Assembly (NCBI GenBank): GCA_902774905.1
Contig: CACYKF010000004.1
Coordinates: forward strand, 119,818-183,817
Source: an uncultured bacterium
GTDB taxonomy: Bacteria; Cyanobacteriota; Vampirovibrionia; Gastranaerophilales; Gastranaerophilaceae
DNA length: 64,000 nt
Direction of reading: 5' to 3'
Shown here: positions 26,327 to 36,131 of the stretch, in pieces
Numbering within the stretch: position 1 is the first letter of the stretch
Layout: each line of letters starts with the position of its first letter
Program-made: the position numbers and the translations under genes
The notes under the pieces: model-generated
Database searches by the model: none
What the model saw: the letters and a program-made list of their open reading frames with translations, nothing else
Told to the model about the DNA's origin: nothing

Positions 26327-28411
26327 ATGAAAAAAATAATAATAAAAATATTTCTTATATTAGTATTTATTGTCGGTAACTGTGCAATGGCACAGGATAA
26401 TTTGGGCAATGTTTTGGATTCTACATCTGTAGAGAGTTCTGATAATCAAGGTATAAATACTAAAGAAGAATATTTATTTGTAGATTCACGCATCAAAAAA
26501 GAATTAAAAAATTCTATTCAAAATGTTTATGGTCAAGATAATGTCCAAAATATATATGATAATATAATTAAACATGCTCAAATTTCTATTGAAAACAGGC
26601 CTCTAAATCTTAAACAACAAGATTTGGAAAGAAATTCCGATTGATTTAAAGATGAAATTATCTATATGTTTTATGTAAATCAATTTGGGGTTATTCAAAA
26701 TGATAAAGATAATACTTTTGATAATACAAAAGAAATGCTTGATTATCTGCAAAATTTAGGTGTGACAACTCTTTATTTATTACCTTTTGTTGATAGTCCA
26801 ATGGAAGATTCCGGATTTGATGTCAAAAATCCACAGGATGTTCGCAGAGACTTAGGCGGCATGGAACAATTTAAAAATTTTATTAAAACCGCCAAAGAAA
26901 AGGGGTTTAAAATAAAATCCGACTTAGTTTTAAATCATTTATCCGATAAGCATGATTGGTTTCAAAATTTAAAAAACGGTGATTTGTCGTATTTAAATTA
27001 TTTCATTTGGCGAGATAAAATGCCGGAATATAAAAAGTACTACGATGAAAAACTCGGAACAATAGTTGAATATACGGAAGATAACGGAACAGTTTCTAAA
27101 CGACGATTGATTTTCCCTGAAAATACCGAAACAAATTGGCGAGAAGTAGAAATAAACATAAAAAATGAAAATGGTGAAGACGAAACAAAAACATTTTATC
27201 TTTATCATACATTTTACCCGTTCCAACTTGATATAAATTGGGAAAATCCTGAAGTTCTTTATTATATGCTTGACACAATCACAACTTGGGCAAATTTGGG
27301 AGTAGATATTTTCAGAATGGATGCAATACCTTATTTATCAAAAGAAGAAGGAACAAATGCCGAAAATCAGCCTAAAACTCATTCGATAATTAACATTTTG
27401 AGTAATTATTTGCAATTAACAGCACCATCATCTGTTATTCAGGTTGAAGCATGCCAGCACCCCAAAGATATTATTCCATATTTTGGCAAAACAAGAAATG
27501 TAGAAGTTGATATTTTAGAAAACAAAAAAGAACTTTTTAGAACATCAGAAGCACAAATTGCATATAATTTCCCTTATATGAATGCTATTTGGGCAAGTTT
27601 AATTTCTGAAGATAAAAAATATTTTATTGAAACCTATAAAAAAACACCAAACATTCCTAAAAATACATCCTGGGGAATATTTTTACGGGTTCATGATGAA
27701 TTAACACTTGAAATGGTATCACCGGAAGTCAGAAATCTTATATTTGAAGACTTGGAACCAAAGGGAGCCGGTTTTAGAAACGGTTTTGGTGTCAGCGGAC
27801 GACTTGCTAATTTTTTAGACAAAAATCCAAGCAGAATACAAGAGGCTTTTGGGATATTATTTTCAATTCCCGGAATTCCAATTATTTATTACGGAGATGA
27901 AATTGGTGTAACAAATAATTTTGAAAATGCAAAAAAATCCGCTCAAAAAAGAAAAAATAAAAATAAATTTTTAAAATTATTATCTTTTTTTGATTCTCGA
28001 GACATAAATCGTGGAAATGTACCCAAAAAACTTTTTTATGGTTCGACGAAAGGTTATTACAAATTTAATTCAAAAATTTACAATATCACAAAAAATCTGA
28101 TTAATATAAGAAAGAATAATCCCGCACTTGTAAACGGGGATTTTGAGATATTAAAAACAAATTCTCCGCACAATTTTGCATATATCAGAAAAAATAAAGA
28201 ACAGCAAATACTTGTAATAAATAATTTATCTAAAGAAAAATTAATTGCAGAAATTACCCTGCCAATAAATTTAGTCTTAAAAAAACAAGGAAAAATAACT
28301 CGTTTAAAAAATCTTATTAACAGAGATAATATTAAAGTAAATATATCAACAACGAACCGAACAATGCATTTAAGACTATCACCATACCAAGTTGTTTGGC
28401 TTGAATTGTAG
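26327..28411 (+). pseudogene. Secreted GH13 (trehalose synthase-like) enzyme interrupted by an in-frame TGA
   Basis: Two open frames, 26327-26644 and 26666-28411, are in the same reading frame and separated only by one TGA at 26642-26644. The first starts with a signal peptide (MKKIIIKIFLILVFIVGNCAMA). The second is a GH13 barrel: VDIFRMDAIPY (nucleophile), VIQVEACQ (acid) and LRVHDELTLEMVS, the last close to trehalose synthase. The codons after TGA read FKDEIIYMFYVNQFG, the first barrel strand, where the family has Trp-(Tyr/Phe)-Lys-Asp. TGA thus replaces an expected TGG. A protein started at 26666 would lose this strand and the secretion signal. Nonsense mutation is the simplest reading; assembly error or readthrough are open. 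Confidence 0.75.
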
Positions 28412-28417
28412 GAATAA

Positions 28418-29524
28418 ATGATGGAAATACAACATAAAAAACAATTTTTAAATTATATAAATATATTTAGAGGACTTGCAATTCTTTTGATAATTGCAGG
28501 ACATACAATGCAATTCGGAGAAAGTTCAAGTTTAATACACAAAATCAATTGCGAAATAATTTGCGGCGGAACGGCATTATTTATATTTATTTCAGGTTTT
28601 TTATTTCAACATTTGTCATACAAATTTGAATATAAAAACTATCTTTCAAAAAAATGGACTAATGTGGTCTTGCCATACTTTATAACATCAATAGTCGGTA
28701 TTATATTCTGTTTCATTTACCCCCAAACTTACGGAAATTCTTTTGACGGATTAAATCCGTTTATTCAGATACCAATGTTTTTAACGACAGGCAGAATACA
28801 CAATACACCGACTTGGTTTATTCCAATGATAATCTTATTTTTTATCTGCTCATGGATGTTGTTGAAATTGGAACAAAAGGGGTGGTTATACAAATTATTA
28901 CCGTTTATGTTTTTAATAACCCTGATTTGCCCCAGAATAGATGTTGATTACAATTCAATAATGAACTTGACATATACTCAAAAATATCTTGCTTGTTTGG
29001 GGTATGTATTCAACGGTTTTATACATTTCTTTTCTTTGTATGTTTTTGGAATGTTTTGTTCAAAGTATAAGGAAGTTATTGATACTTTTTATAACAAAAG
29101 ATTTATTCTTTGGGTATTGATGCTTGTTTTGGCAGGAGCAAATGTATATTTATCTTATAAGGGTATTTATTCAAGTTACACAATCTCAAAAACAATACTT
29201 ACAATGCTTATTTTAGGATATCTGAAACATTATGATAAATGGATTATGAAAAAGGAAACACTAAATAAAGTCTTTGATATTACGGCAAAATATTCTTTCG
29301 GATTATTTTTTGTTCATTGGTATTGGTTCTTCATTTATAATCAAATTTTTGGATTAGAAAAAGTTATTCCGATTATTGATAATAGTTATATGGGCGTTTT
29401 AGGCATAGTGTTTATCAGATTTGTCGGAGTCACAGTACTTTCTATGCTTTCACTGTATTTAGGTAAAAAATTTATTTTACTAATAAATAAAAATGCTAAT
29501 GTAAGAATGTTTTTAGGCATTTAG
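28418..29524 (+). CDS. Membrane acyltransferase, family 3
   Basis: The 368-residue protein has about ten hydrophobic segments and the N-terminal pattern of acyltransferase family 3 (NYINIFRGLAILLIIAGHTM, with the conserved Arg and His). Such enzymes transfer acetyl or succinyl groups to polysaccharides or lipids at the inner membrane. It follows the broken glycosidase gene by 6 bp and AGGAATAA precedes the ATG, so the two were probably one operon acting on a carbohydrate. The substrate is unknown. Confidence 0.88.
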   Translation: MMEIQHKKQFLNYINIFRGLAILLIIAGHTMQFGESSSLIHKINCEIICGGTALFIFISGFLFQHLSYKFEYKNYLSKKWTNVVLPYFITSIVGIIFCFIYPQTYGNSFDGLNPFIQIPMFLTTGRIHNTPTWFIPMIILFFICSWMLLKLEQKGWLYKLLPFMFLITLICPRIDVDYNSIMNLTYTQKYLACLGYVFNGFIHFFSLYVFGMFCSKYKEVIDTFYNKRFILWVLMLVLAGANVYLSYKGIYSSYTISKTILTMLILGYLKHYDKWIMKKETLNKVFDITAKYSFGLFFVHWYWFFIYNQIFGLEKVIPIIDNSYMGVLGIVFIRFVGVTVLSMLSLYLGKKFILLINKNANVRMFLGI

Positions 29525-29530
29525 AAATTA

Positions 29531-29821
29531 TTAACTAATGATAAAATCAGATTTTTGGGAAATAAAGTAGTCTTTGTAATCAATGACTACTTTATTATTT
29601 TGAGGAACATAATGAGAGAGTCTTTTTTGTCTTGCCGAATTTTTAGAGTGAATAAAATCCGCAGTTGTCAAAGCAAATGAAATTCCAAAAATAAAACAAC
29701 TCAAAGCAATTATTGGCAAAAATAATATATTATCAAGATTTATATAAAAAACTAATGACAGACTGAATAAAAATCCTAAAGCATTAAATAACATTGTCAA
29801 AAGGTACAATAAATTTTTCAT
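29531..29821 (-). CDS. Small membrane protein with two spans, unknown
   Basis: The 96-residue protein has two hydrophobic helices (about 4-26 and 33-54) and a polar C-terminal tail of about 40 residues (KNSARQKRLSHYVPQNN). AAAGGAGAG precedes the ATG. It is convergent with the acyltransferase gene. No family is recognised. Confidence 0.6.
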   Translation of the reverse strand: MKNLLYLLTMLFNALGFLFSLSLVFYINLDNILFLPIIALSCFIFGISFALTTADFIHSKNSARQKRLSHYVPQNNKVVIDYKDYFISQKSDFIIS

Positions 29822-29915
29822 TTCTTCTCTCCTTTAATTTCTTTTTCAATTTCGATATTTTTATGTTATTATGTGCATGCGTCAAAAACGGTTGTATAAA
29901 TTTGAGGAGTATAAA

Positions 29916-30875
29916 ATGTTGGATAAGCCAAGATATTCAAGAGTTTCGGATATTATTGACCTTGCAACTTATATGGCATCTAAAGTTCAGGGAATTACTA
30001 TCGGTGATATTATGGAAAGATATAATGTTTCACGCAGAACATCAGAGCGCATGCGTGACAGTCTTATGAATATTTTTCCTGAAGTTGATGAAATTGAAAC
30101 AAACGACAATTATAAACACTGGGGTTTCACAAACAATGTAATTTCGAGTTTAATCAGTTTTAAGCCTAAAGAAATCGCCAATTTGGAACAAATGCAGCGT
30201 CGCACAACAAACAAAGAACTCAAAAATGAACTTACTGACACAATTACCAAAATTAAGGCACTGACAAACAAACGACAAACAAATGCCGAAGAAAATATTG
30301 AACTTTTTATGCAGACAGAAGGTTATGCCGTTCGCCAAATGCCGCAATATACTATTGATTTAAAAACTTTGGATATTATAAGAAAAGCACTTCAGACTTC
30401 AAAAAAAGTAACTGGAATTTATCACGATAAACAGCGAACAATTGAACCTTTGGGAATGATTTACGGTTCAAAAATTTATTTAATTGCAAGAGAAAAAGCA
30501 AAAGGTGACGGAATTTATAACTATCTTTTGCACAAATTTTCAGACCTTAAATTGACAGAAAAAACTTTTGACAAAGGTGATTTTAATTTGCACGAATACG
30601 CAAAAGAATCTTTTGGGGTTTATCACGGTGAAATTTTGAATGTTAAACTTCTTTTCTCAAAAGAACTTGCACAAGAGGCGAGTAATTTTAACTTCCATCC
30701 GACACAAAAGGGAACATTAAACCCTGACGGCACTTATACGGTAACTTTTAAGGCAAGCGGTGATAAAGAAATTATCTGGCATGTTTTCAGATGGGGTGAA
30801 GGGTGTAAAATTCTCTCACCAAAATCACTCCAAAAGGAATACAAACAATATTTGCAAAATTGTTTAAATAATTAA
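29916..30875 (+). CDS. WYL-domain transcriptional regulator
   Basis: The protein has an N-terminal winged helix (GITIGDIMERYNVSRRTSERMRDSL), a middle WYL domain whose core reads IEPLGMIYGSKIYLIAREK, and a C-terminal WCX region. WYL regulators bind nucleic acid ligands or other signals and often control DNA damage or defence genes. The frame opens at 29871, but GAGGAGT lies just before the ATG at 29916, so I choose that start (319 residues). No neighbouring gene is clearly its target. Confidence 0.85.
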   Translation: MLDKPRYSRVSDIIDLATYMASKVQGITIGDIMERYNVSRRTSERMRDSLMNIFPEVDEIETNDNYKHWGFTNNVISSLISFKPKEIANLEQMQRRTTNKELKNELTDTITKIKALTNKRQTNAEENIELFMQTEGYAVRQMPQYTIDLKTLDIIRKALQTSKKVTGIYHDKQRTIEPLGMIYGSKIYLIAREKAKGDGIYNYLLHKFSDLKLTEKTFDKGDFNLHEYAKESFGVYHGEILNVKLLFSKELAQEASNFNFHPTQKGTLNPDGTYTVTFKASGDKEIIWHVFRWGEGCKILSPKSLQKEYKQYLQNCLNN

Positions 30876-31520
30876 CTACTTTATTGCAGGAAAGAAATAT
30901 CTTACTCCATTATCACTACGCCATCTGACATAGCCTGTTTTTGGGGTTTTATCCAAATCCATAACACTCACAAGCGCAAAATTTCCTCTGATAATATTCA
31001 AATGAATTTTTTGCGGCATGTTCATTGTAGAAATTGTTTGAGATAAATCATCAGGCGAACCCTTCAAGTCTTTACAAACTGACGGCGCACCTTTTAGTAT
31101 AGTCAAACCGTATTTTTTGCCGTAAGTATTATAAAAATTTGTCCATGTCATAAATTTGTACGGATCATCTTCTTTTATCCAGCCTGTCAAACCTTTTGAA
31201 TTGTCATAAACAATTTCAACCCAACCATCGACAATATCGACAACATTTACATAAGCCAAATCTTTTTTGGTTATAAATAACGCAAAGAAATTATCTGCAC
31301 CTATGCTTTCAGGGAAAAATTCTTCTTTATTCCAGCGAATACGATAAAGAATTTGCGCATCTTCGTCAGGAAATTTATAAACATTTATATCGTCTTTAAC
31401 CTGATACAACCCGACTGTACGAACCCCTTCCATAGACGGAGTTACAGGAATAATATCTTTTGCCAAAACACCTAAAGTCATTACAAAAACCATTAATATT
31501 GATAAAAATATTTTTTTCAT
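30876..31520 (-). CDS. Secreted SH3-like protein, function unknown
   Basis: The 214-residue protein has a signal peptide (MKKIFLSILMVFVMTLGVLA). The remainder looks like two SH3-type beta barrels: one at about 45-120 (VYKFPDEDAQILYRIRW and VVDIVDGWVEIVYDNSKGLTGWI) and a second near the end (LVSVMDLDKTPKTGYVRW). Bacterial SH3 domains usually bind cell wall peptides. It is convergent with the WYL gene. Confidence 0.7.
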   Translation of the reverse strand: MKKIFLSILMVFVMTLGVLAKDIIPVTPSMEGVRTVGLYQVKDDINVYKFPDEDAQILYRIRWNKEEFFPESIGADNFFALFITKKDLAYVNVVDIVDGWVEIVYDNSKGLTGWIKEDDPYKFMTWTNFYNTYGKKYGLTILKGAPSVCKDLKGSPDDLSQTISTMNMPQKIHLNIIRGNFALVSVMDLDKTPKTGYVRWRSDNGVRYFFPAIK

Positions 31521-31640
31521 ATATTTGCCCTCTGTTTTGAAAAAATCAATCTAAATATTATTATAGTTATTATAAAAAAAAATACAAGAATCAAAAAATG
31601 CCTTGTATTGGACAAGCATGCCCTATCTACAATTCTCATA

Positions 31641-31677
31641 CCCTCCCCTTGAGGGAGGGTGAAAATCTTTGATTTTC
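31641..31677. repeat. Two adjacent small palindromes (CCCTC/GAGGG and GAAAATC/GATTTTC)
   Basis: CCCTCCCCTTGAGGG is followed by a second hairpin GAAAATCTTTGATTTTC and then GGGTGGGG. It is part of a 520-bp gene-free stretch (31521-32044) made almost wholly of repeats; a nominal frame across it on the minus strand is not convincing as a gene. Confidence 0.6.
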
Positions 31678-31708
31678 GGGTGGGGTTAAATATTTGTCGG
31701 CATAATAT

Positions 31709-31764
31709 GTAAGTTGGGCTTTCAGCCCAACAAATATAATGTTGGGGTAGAAACCCCAACTTAC
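31709..31764. repeat. Palindromic repeat family 1, inverted copy
   Basis: Same unit as at 1899 and 13194 but in the opposite orientation: the GTTGGGCT hairpin comes first and the GTTGGGG hairpin second, again bounded by GTAAG and CTTAC. Confidence 0.8.
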
Positions 31765-31770
31765 TTATTA

Positions 31771-31999
31771 AAAAAAAGAGGCTTTTGTCATTAATGAACT
31801 GACAGTTATACTGTCACCCTGAACTTGTTTCAGGGTCTCACCCCAAGCATATTATATGACAATTTTAACAGAGTGTTTCAGAATCTTAAAGCCTCATTTT
31901 TATATTTTTTGTTGGGTTTCACCCAACCTACAGGCTCCTACTGAACACTCTTAAATTTGATTAACAAGGAAATCCTGAAACGAGTTCAGGATGACAATT
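31771..31999. repeat. Composite intergenic repeat, copy B
   Basis: It opens with AAAAGAGGCTTTT and closes that stem at AAAGCCTC near 31888, with a CCTGAACTTGTTTCAGG palindrome between them. Then come GTTGGGTTTCACCCAACC, ACTCTTAAATTTGATTAAC and a final ATCCTGAAACGAGTTCAGGAT with GACAATTTT. Order and wording match copy A at 8897. Confidence 0.75.
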
Positions 32000-32044
32000 T
32001 TGTTTATTTTATAAACTATTATTCTGCATTTTTCAAGTGACAAA

Positions 32045-34525
32045 CTACTCTCTGAAACTAATCTGTGCATAAGTTTTTTGAAGTTTTTCACGAACAGACT
32101 GCATTTGTTGTTCAATAATTTCATCTGTCAATGTTGTCGTTTCATCCTGCATTTTTATTCTGAACGCAACTGATTTAAAGCCGTCTTCAACATGTTCACC
32201 CTGATAAATATCAAAGATTTCAGAGCCTTTAAATATATTTTGTTTAACGGAACCTTTGATAACCTTTTGAATATCCTCGCAGGTTACATCTTCATTTATA
32301 ATAAATGCAATATCTCTGCGAACTTCAGGGAATTGAGGAATATGTTTAAATCTTGGCACTGATTCTTTTACGGCACCGATAAGTTCGTTCAAATCAACTT
32401 TAAACAAATATGCTTTTTGATTTAATTTCAATTTATCCTCAACTGTCGGATGCAATTGACCAAAATATCCGATTGGTGTGGGTTTTTTGCCTAATAACAT
32501 AATTACACCCGTTCTGTATGGGTGAAGAACATTGTGCGACTGTGCCAATTCTGTTTTGTCGAGTGCTACAAATTTTATTCTTCTTGAGACTTCAAGTTCA
32601 TTAAACAAGTTTTCAATAATACCTTTTACATAATAAAAACCTGTTTCAGTCTTAACTTCCCACTTTGAATTTTGAACTTCTCCGGTTATAACACCTTCAA
32701 GAACTCTTGTTTCTTTTACACCTGTGTGCTTTTCATCAGCCTGACCGACTTTTATATAAGTTTTGCCGATTTCATAAGCCCAAAAAGTTTTCTGACCGTT
32801 ATCAAAATTTGTTTTCATGCAATTCAGGACACTGACGGCAAGATTTTGTCTTAACATTGAAAATTCTTCACTTGCAGGATTTGCAACTTTTATGGCATTT
32901 TCATCATCATAAGTCATTTTGAATTTATCTAATAAAGATTTTCCGATTAATGAACTTGTCTGAATTTCGTTAAGTCCTGCGCTTTGCATGATATCTCTGA
33001 CTTTTGCAATAACTCTTTCTTCAAGAGAAATTTCAGGCAGTTCTGTTTTTGACGGTAACGAAGGAGAAATCTTATCATAACCGTTAATTCTTGCAATTTC
33101 TTCGATTAAATCTATTTCTCTTGAAACATCACCGGCTCTGAAACTCGGTACTGCAAATTTTGCAGCAAGTTCGTTTCCGCCCAATTTTTCAAACCCGAGT
33201 TTTTCAAGAATATTTATACATTTTTCCGGTTCTATTTCACAACCCAAAATTCTTTTTATTTGTGCGTAGCGCAGAGTTATATTATTTTCAGGCAGTTTAT
33301 TTTCTCCGTCTTCGACAACGCCAACAACTTCTGCATCTGCGTATTCAACCAAAAGTTGCATCGCACGCATCAAGGCAGGTTTTACTGCTTCTATATCAAT
33401 TCCTCTTTCAAATCTTGCACTTGCTTCACTACGATAACCCACACTTCTTGCAGATTTTCTGTTTGAAACAGGGGTAAAATATGCGGCTTCTAATGCCATA
33501 GATGTTGTATTGTTATCAATTTCGGAATTTTCACCGCCAAATACACCCGCCAAGCATACACCTTTATCTTTTGTGGCTATCAAAACACTATCCGTTGTCA
33601 ATTCTCTTTCAACACTATCTAATGTTGTCAGTTTTTCGCCTTCTTTTGCGCGTCTTACACACAAATACCCGTCTAATTTGTCAAAATCAAATGCATGCAA
33701 CGGACAACCGTATTCAAGCATTACATAGTTTGTAATATCTACAACATTATTTATTGGGCGCATGCCTGATGCAATCAATCTTTTCTGCATCCAGTCAGGA
33801 GATTTTTTTATTTTTATATTCTTCAAAAGTCCGACAGAATAGTATTTACAAACATCTTTATCAATTATTTCAACTTTGAATTTGTCAGTTGTTAAATCTT
33901 TTGTGCACTCTATAGGATTAAATTTTAACGGCTTATCAAACAATGCACACAGTTCTCTTGCAACCCCGATAACAGACATTTGGTCACCCCTGTTTGCCGT
34001 TGGTGCAACATCAATAATAGTATCCTTTTCAAACCCTAAAACATCTTTTACATCAATACCGATTTGAACATCAGGAAAAATTCTGTTCAAAACCAAAATT
34101 CCGTCTTCTTCCTGATAATTTCTGTCAGAAACACCGAGTTCATCTGCAGAACAAAGCATTCCCTGAGATTCAACTCCGCGAATAACCGCAGGAGTAAGTT
34201 CAAATTGTTCGCCGGTTTTTCTGTCCAATACTTTTGAACCGACACTTGCATAAGGAACAATCTGACCTTCTTTTATATTTTGCGCACCGCAAACAACTGT
34301 TTTAATTCCCGATCCTGTGTTTACCGTAACTAAATGCAAATGATCTGAATTTGGATGATTGTCGATTTTTTCTATTTTCACCGTTTTTATATCCGTAAAA
34401 GACGGTTTTAAATCTTCTATCGCTTCAACCTCTAATCCGCTCATAGTAAGTTCATGAGCAATCTGGAGCGGTTCTTTGTCAGATAAATCAACTAATTCGT
34501 TCAACCAATTCAATGATATTTGCAT
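32045..34525 (-). CDS. pheT: Phenylalanyl-tRNA synthetase beta subunit
   Basis: PheT forms the (alpha-beta)2 enzyme that charges tRNA-Phe and edits Tyr. The 826 residues show the full order: N-terminal tRNA-binding domain (EKIDNHPNSDHLHLVTVN), B3/B4 editing core (MRPINNVVDITNYVMLEYGCPLHAFD), B5, the catalytic-like domain (FPEVRRDIAFI) and the C-terminal FDX-ACB domain (YQGEHVEDGFKSVAFRIKMQDETTTLTDEEI-like). CGAGGGA precedes the ATG. pheS is not adjacent, unlike the usual pheST operon. Confidence 0.95.
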   Translation of the reverse strand: MQISLNWLNELVDLSDKEPLQIAHELTMSGLEVEAIEDLKPSFTDIKTVKIEKIDNHPNSDHLHLVTVNTGSGIKTVVCGAQNIKEGQIVPYASVGSKVLDRKTGEQFELTPAVIRGVESQGMLCSADELGVSDRNYQEEDGILVLNRIFPDVQIGIDVKDVLGFEKDTIIDVAPTANRGDQMSVIGVARELCALFDKPLKFNPIECTKDLTTDKFKVEIIDKDVCKYYSVGLLKNIKIKKSPDWMQKRLIASGMRPINNVVDITNYVMLEYGCPLHAFDFDKLDGYLCVRRAKEGEKLTTLDSVERELTTDSVLIATKDKGVCLAGVFGGENSEIDNNTTSMALEAAYFTPVSNRKSARSVGYRSEASARFERGIDIEAVKPALMRAMQLLVEYADAEVVGVVEDGENKLPENNITLRYAQIKRILGCEIEPEKCINILEKLGFEKLGGNELAAKFAVPSFRAGDVSREIDLIEEIARINGYDKISPSLPSKTELPEISLEERVIAKVRDIMQSAGLNEIQTSSLIGKSLLDKFKMTYDDENAIKVANPASEEFSMLRQNLAVSVLNCMKTNFDNGQKTFWAYEIGKTYIKVGQADEKHTGVKETRVLEGVITGEVQNSKWEVKTETGFYYVKGIIENLFNELEVSRRIKFVALDKTELAQSHNVLHPYRTGVIMLLGKKPTPIGYFGQLHPTVEDKLKLNQKAYLFKVDLNELIGAVKESVPRFKHIPQFPEVRRDIAFIINEDVTCEDIQKVIKGSVKQNIFKGSEIFDIYQGEHVEDGFKSVAFRIKMQDETTTLTDEIIEQQMQSVREKLQKTYAQISFRE

Positions 34526-34594
34526 TATAAAATCCCTCGTTTTTCTTTTAAATACATAAAAATAGTATTACAAAACAAAGGGATTGTAAATAAA

Positions 34595-34798
34595 TTAGTC
34601 GCTTTCTGCAACGACAGTTGCAATAAGTTCTCCGTAACTGTCAACACAACCATTTGTTTCTTCAACAATATATCTTAAATCACTGTGACCTTCAATTGCT
34701 TTTTCTGCACAGTCCATAGCATCATCATATTCTTTAAATTCACCGATTAAATTTTTTGATAGTTCTGATTTGTCTTTTGCAGTATATACCTGAAACAT
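34595..34798 (-). CDS. Small acidic protein, unknown
   Basis: This 67-residue protein has an AGGTGAAAG binding site before the ATG. It looks like a compact alpha/beta unit (MFQVYTAKDKSELSKNLIGEF, then a helix and the strands RYIVEETNG and ELIATVVAES). It lies 69 bp upstream of pheT on the same strand and may share its transcript. No family is recognised. Confidence 0.6.
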   Translation of the reverse strand: MFQVYTAKDKSELSKNLIGEFKEYDDAMDCAEKAIEGHSDLRYIVEETNGCVDSYGELIATVVAESD

Positions 34799-34833
34799 CT
34801 TTCACCTCTAAATATTTTGTTACTACAAAAGTA

Positions 34834-35154
34834 TTATACACCAAAAACTTCAGACAATTTATAATCTATTGATTTAAAAAACGGCAAGCCTGTTGATATA
34901 TGATTTGTATTATCAAAAATTGGAACAATTTCATCCGGATTTTCTGTTATGTATTCCAAAACTTCGTCATCTTCAATTGCAGATTCAGGTTCAACTTTTA
35001 CATATTGCGAAATTTTTTCAAGCATTTCAATTTCTTTATCGGCAGATTTTTCTGTTCTGTAACCTTTGAAAACATCCCCGAATTTTGATGCTTTAGTCAA
35101 ATTTTCAAACTTCATAGCCTTTGCCATTGATTCATCTAATGTTTTAGAAATCAT
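34834..35154 (-). CDS. Small protein, unknown
   Basis: A 106-residue acidic protein with AGGAGAGAGG before the ATG. No signal peptide, membrane span or known motif. It contains ASKFGDVFKG at about residues 22-31, which may be an accidental likeness to the FG motif. It is the first of a possible run with the 67-residue gene and pheT. Confidence 0.55.
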   Translation of the reverse strand: MISKTLDESMAKAMKFENLTKASKFGDVFKGYRTEKSADKEIEMLEKISQYVKVEPESAIEDDEVLEYITENPDEIVPIFDNTNHISTGLPFFKSIDYKLSEVFGV

Positions 35155-35376
35155 AATCCTCTCTCCTCATTTTTTCTTATTATATATTTTCTTCTTGCGG
35201 ATTACATACACCAAAAGGTTGAAAAAACAGTAATTTCTACCATTATATTAACTTTTGTAACAAACTGTATATATCCTGTAAATACTGGAAAGCAATTTTC
35301 AATTGAAAAAATTTTTTTATAAGACATAGGGGATAAAAAATCTTTTAGGATAGAAAGTTTTAAGGAGGAATTAAGA

Positions 35377-36084
35377 ATGACAAAAGCATTAGACGTTGTG
35401 GATTTTCAGGGTTACACTGCGAGAAATTTGAAAAACGGTAAATATGTAAGTGCTCAACAGGCAGGAAAATTAGTTAAAGATAAAGTTGTTGAAATTTTTA
35501 AGAAAAAACCAAATATTTCATCCGGAACAATTGATGCAGGTCTTGGAATTGGCAGAGCAACAAAATCTGCAGAAGAATCTGCAAAAGTATTTATTGAAAA
35601 CGGTTTTAAAGAAGCCACTAAAAAACCGAGTATGTGGAAAAATGCATTAAAATGGGGTGCAATCGGTCTTGGTATAGCTGCATTAGTTGCCGGCGGTGTT
35701 TATTTATACAAAAAATACAAAGATGGTAAAGCACAGGCAAATCAACCGGTAAACCCGACACCAACTCCGGTTCCAACAAAACCAGCAGACCAAACAAAAC
35801 CACCGGTTAAGGGTGATGAAAATCAGGCAAATCCAACAAAACCAACTATTCCAACAGAATATACGGTTAAAAAAGGTGATAATCTCTGGAACATTGCAAA
35901 ACAATATTTAAAAGATTTGCATAAAGACGACCCGAATTACAAACCGACAAACAAAGAAATTTTGGAAAAGACGGAAGAATTAATGAGATTAAACAACAAA
36001 GAATACAGAACACCACTTCCTTCAGACAGCAGAAAAAGAGTTGTTGTAATTCACGAAAACGAAAAAATAAGACTTTCTGCATAA
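35377..36084 (+). CDS. Membrane-anchored LysM-domain protein
   Basis: The 235-residue protein has a cytoplasmic-looking N-terminus of about 90 residues, one membrane span at about 91-110 (WGAIGLGIAALVAGGVYLY), a linker rich in Pro, Thr and Lys, and a C-terminal LysM domain (YTVKKGDNLWNIAKQYLKD). LysM binds N-acetylglucosamine in peptidoglycan, so the protein probably links membrane and wall. A strong TAAGGAGGA site precedes the ATG and a terminator follows. The N-terminal half has no known family. Confidence 0.85.
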   Translation: MTKALDVVDFQGYTARNLKNGKYVSAQQAGKLVKDKVVEIFKKKPNISSGTIDAGLGIGRATKSAEESAKVFIENGFKEATKKPSMWKNALKWGAIGLGIAALVAGGVYLYKKYKDGKAQANQPVNPTPTPVPTKPADQTKPPVKGDENQANPTKPTIPTEYTVKKGDNLWNIAKQYLKDLHKDDPNYKPTNKEILEKTEELMRLNNKEYRTPLPSDSRKRVVVIHENEKIRLSA

Positions 36085-36099
36085 GTAAACAATCATAAT

Positions 36100-36131
36100 A
36101 AAAGGGCTTGTTCAACAGAACAAGTCTTTTT
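36100..36131 (+). terminator. Rho-independent terminator after the LysM gene
   Basis: AAAAGGGCTTGTTC pairs with GAACAAGTCTTTTT around a four-base loop. It overlaps the end of the convergent gene by two bases. Confidence 0.85.

Noticed and set aside
26327..28411. Genome-wide use of TGA as a sense codon, or selenocysteine
   Set aside because: Trp is written TGG across the window, TGA ends the transposase gene, and the site aligns with Trp; no stem-loop of SECIS type is obvious after it.
31517..31759. 80-codon minus-strand frame
   Set aside because: It runs through palindromic repeats, and its codons are those of the hairpins; no binding site.
32672..34067. Several plus-strand frames inside pheT
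   Set aside because: These are antisense shadows; pheT is complete in the other strand.
34834..35154. FG-motif membership of the 106-residue protein
   Set aside because: The Phe-Gly lies at residue about 25 within a charged helix-like context, unlike the polar short N-termini of the other members.
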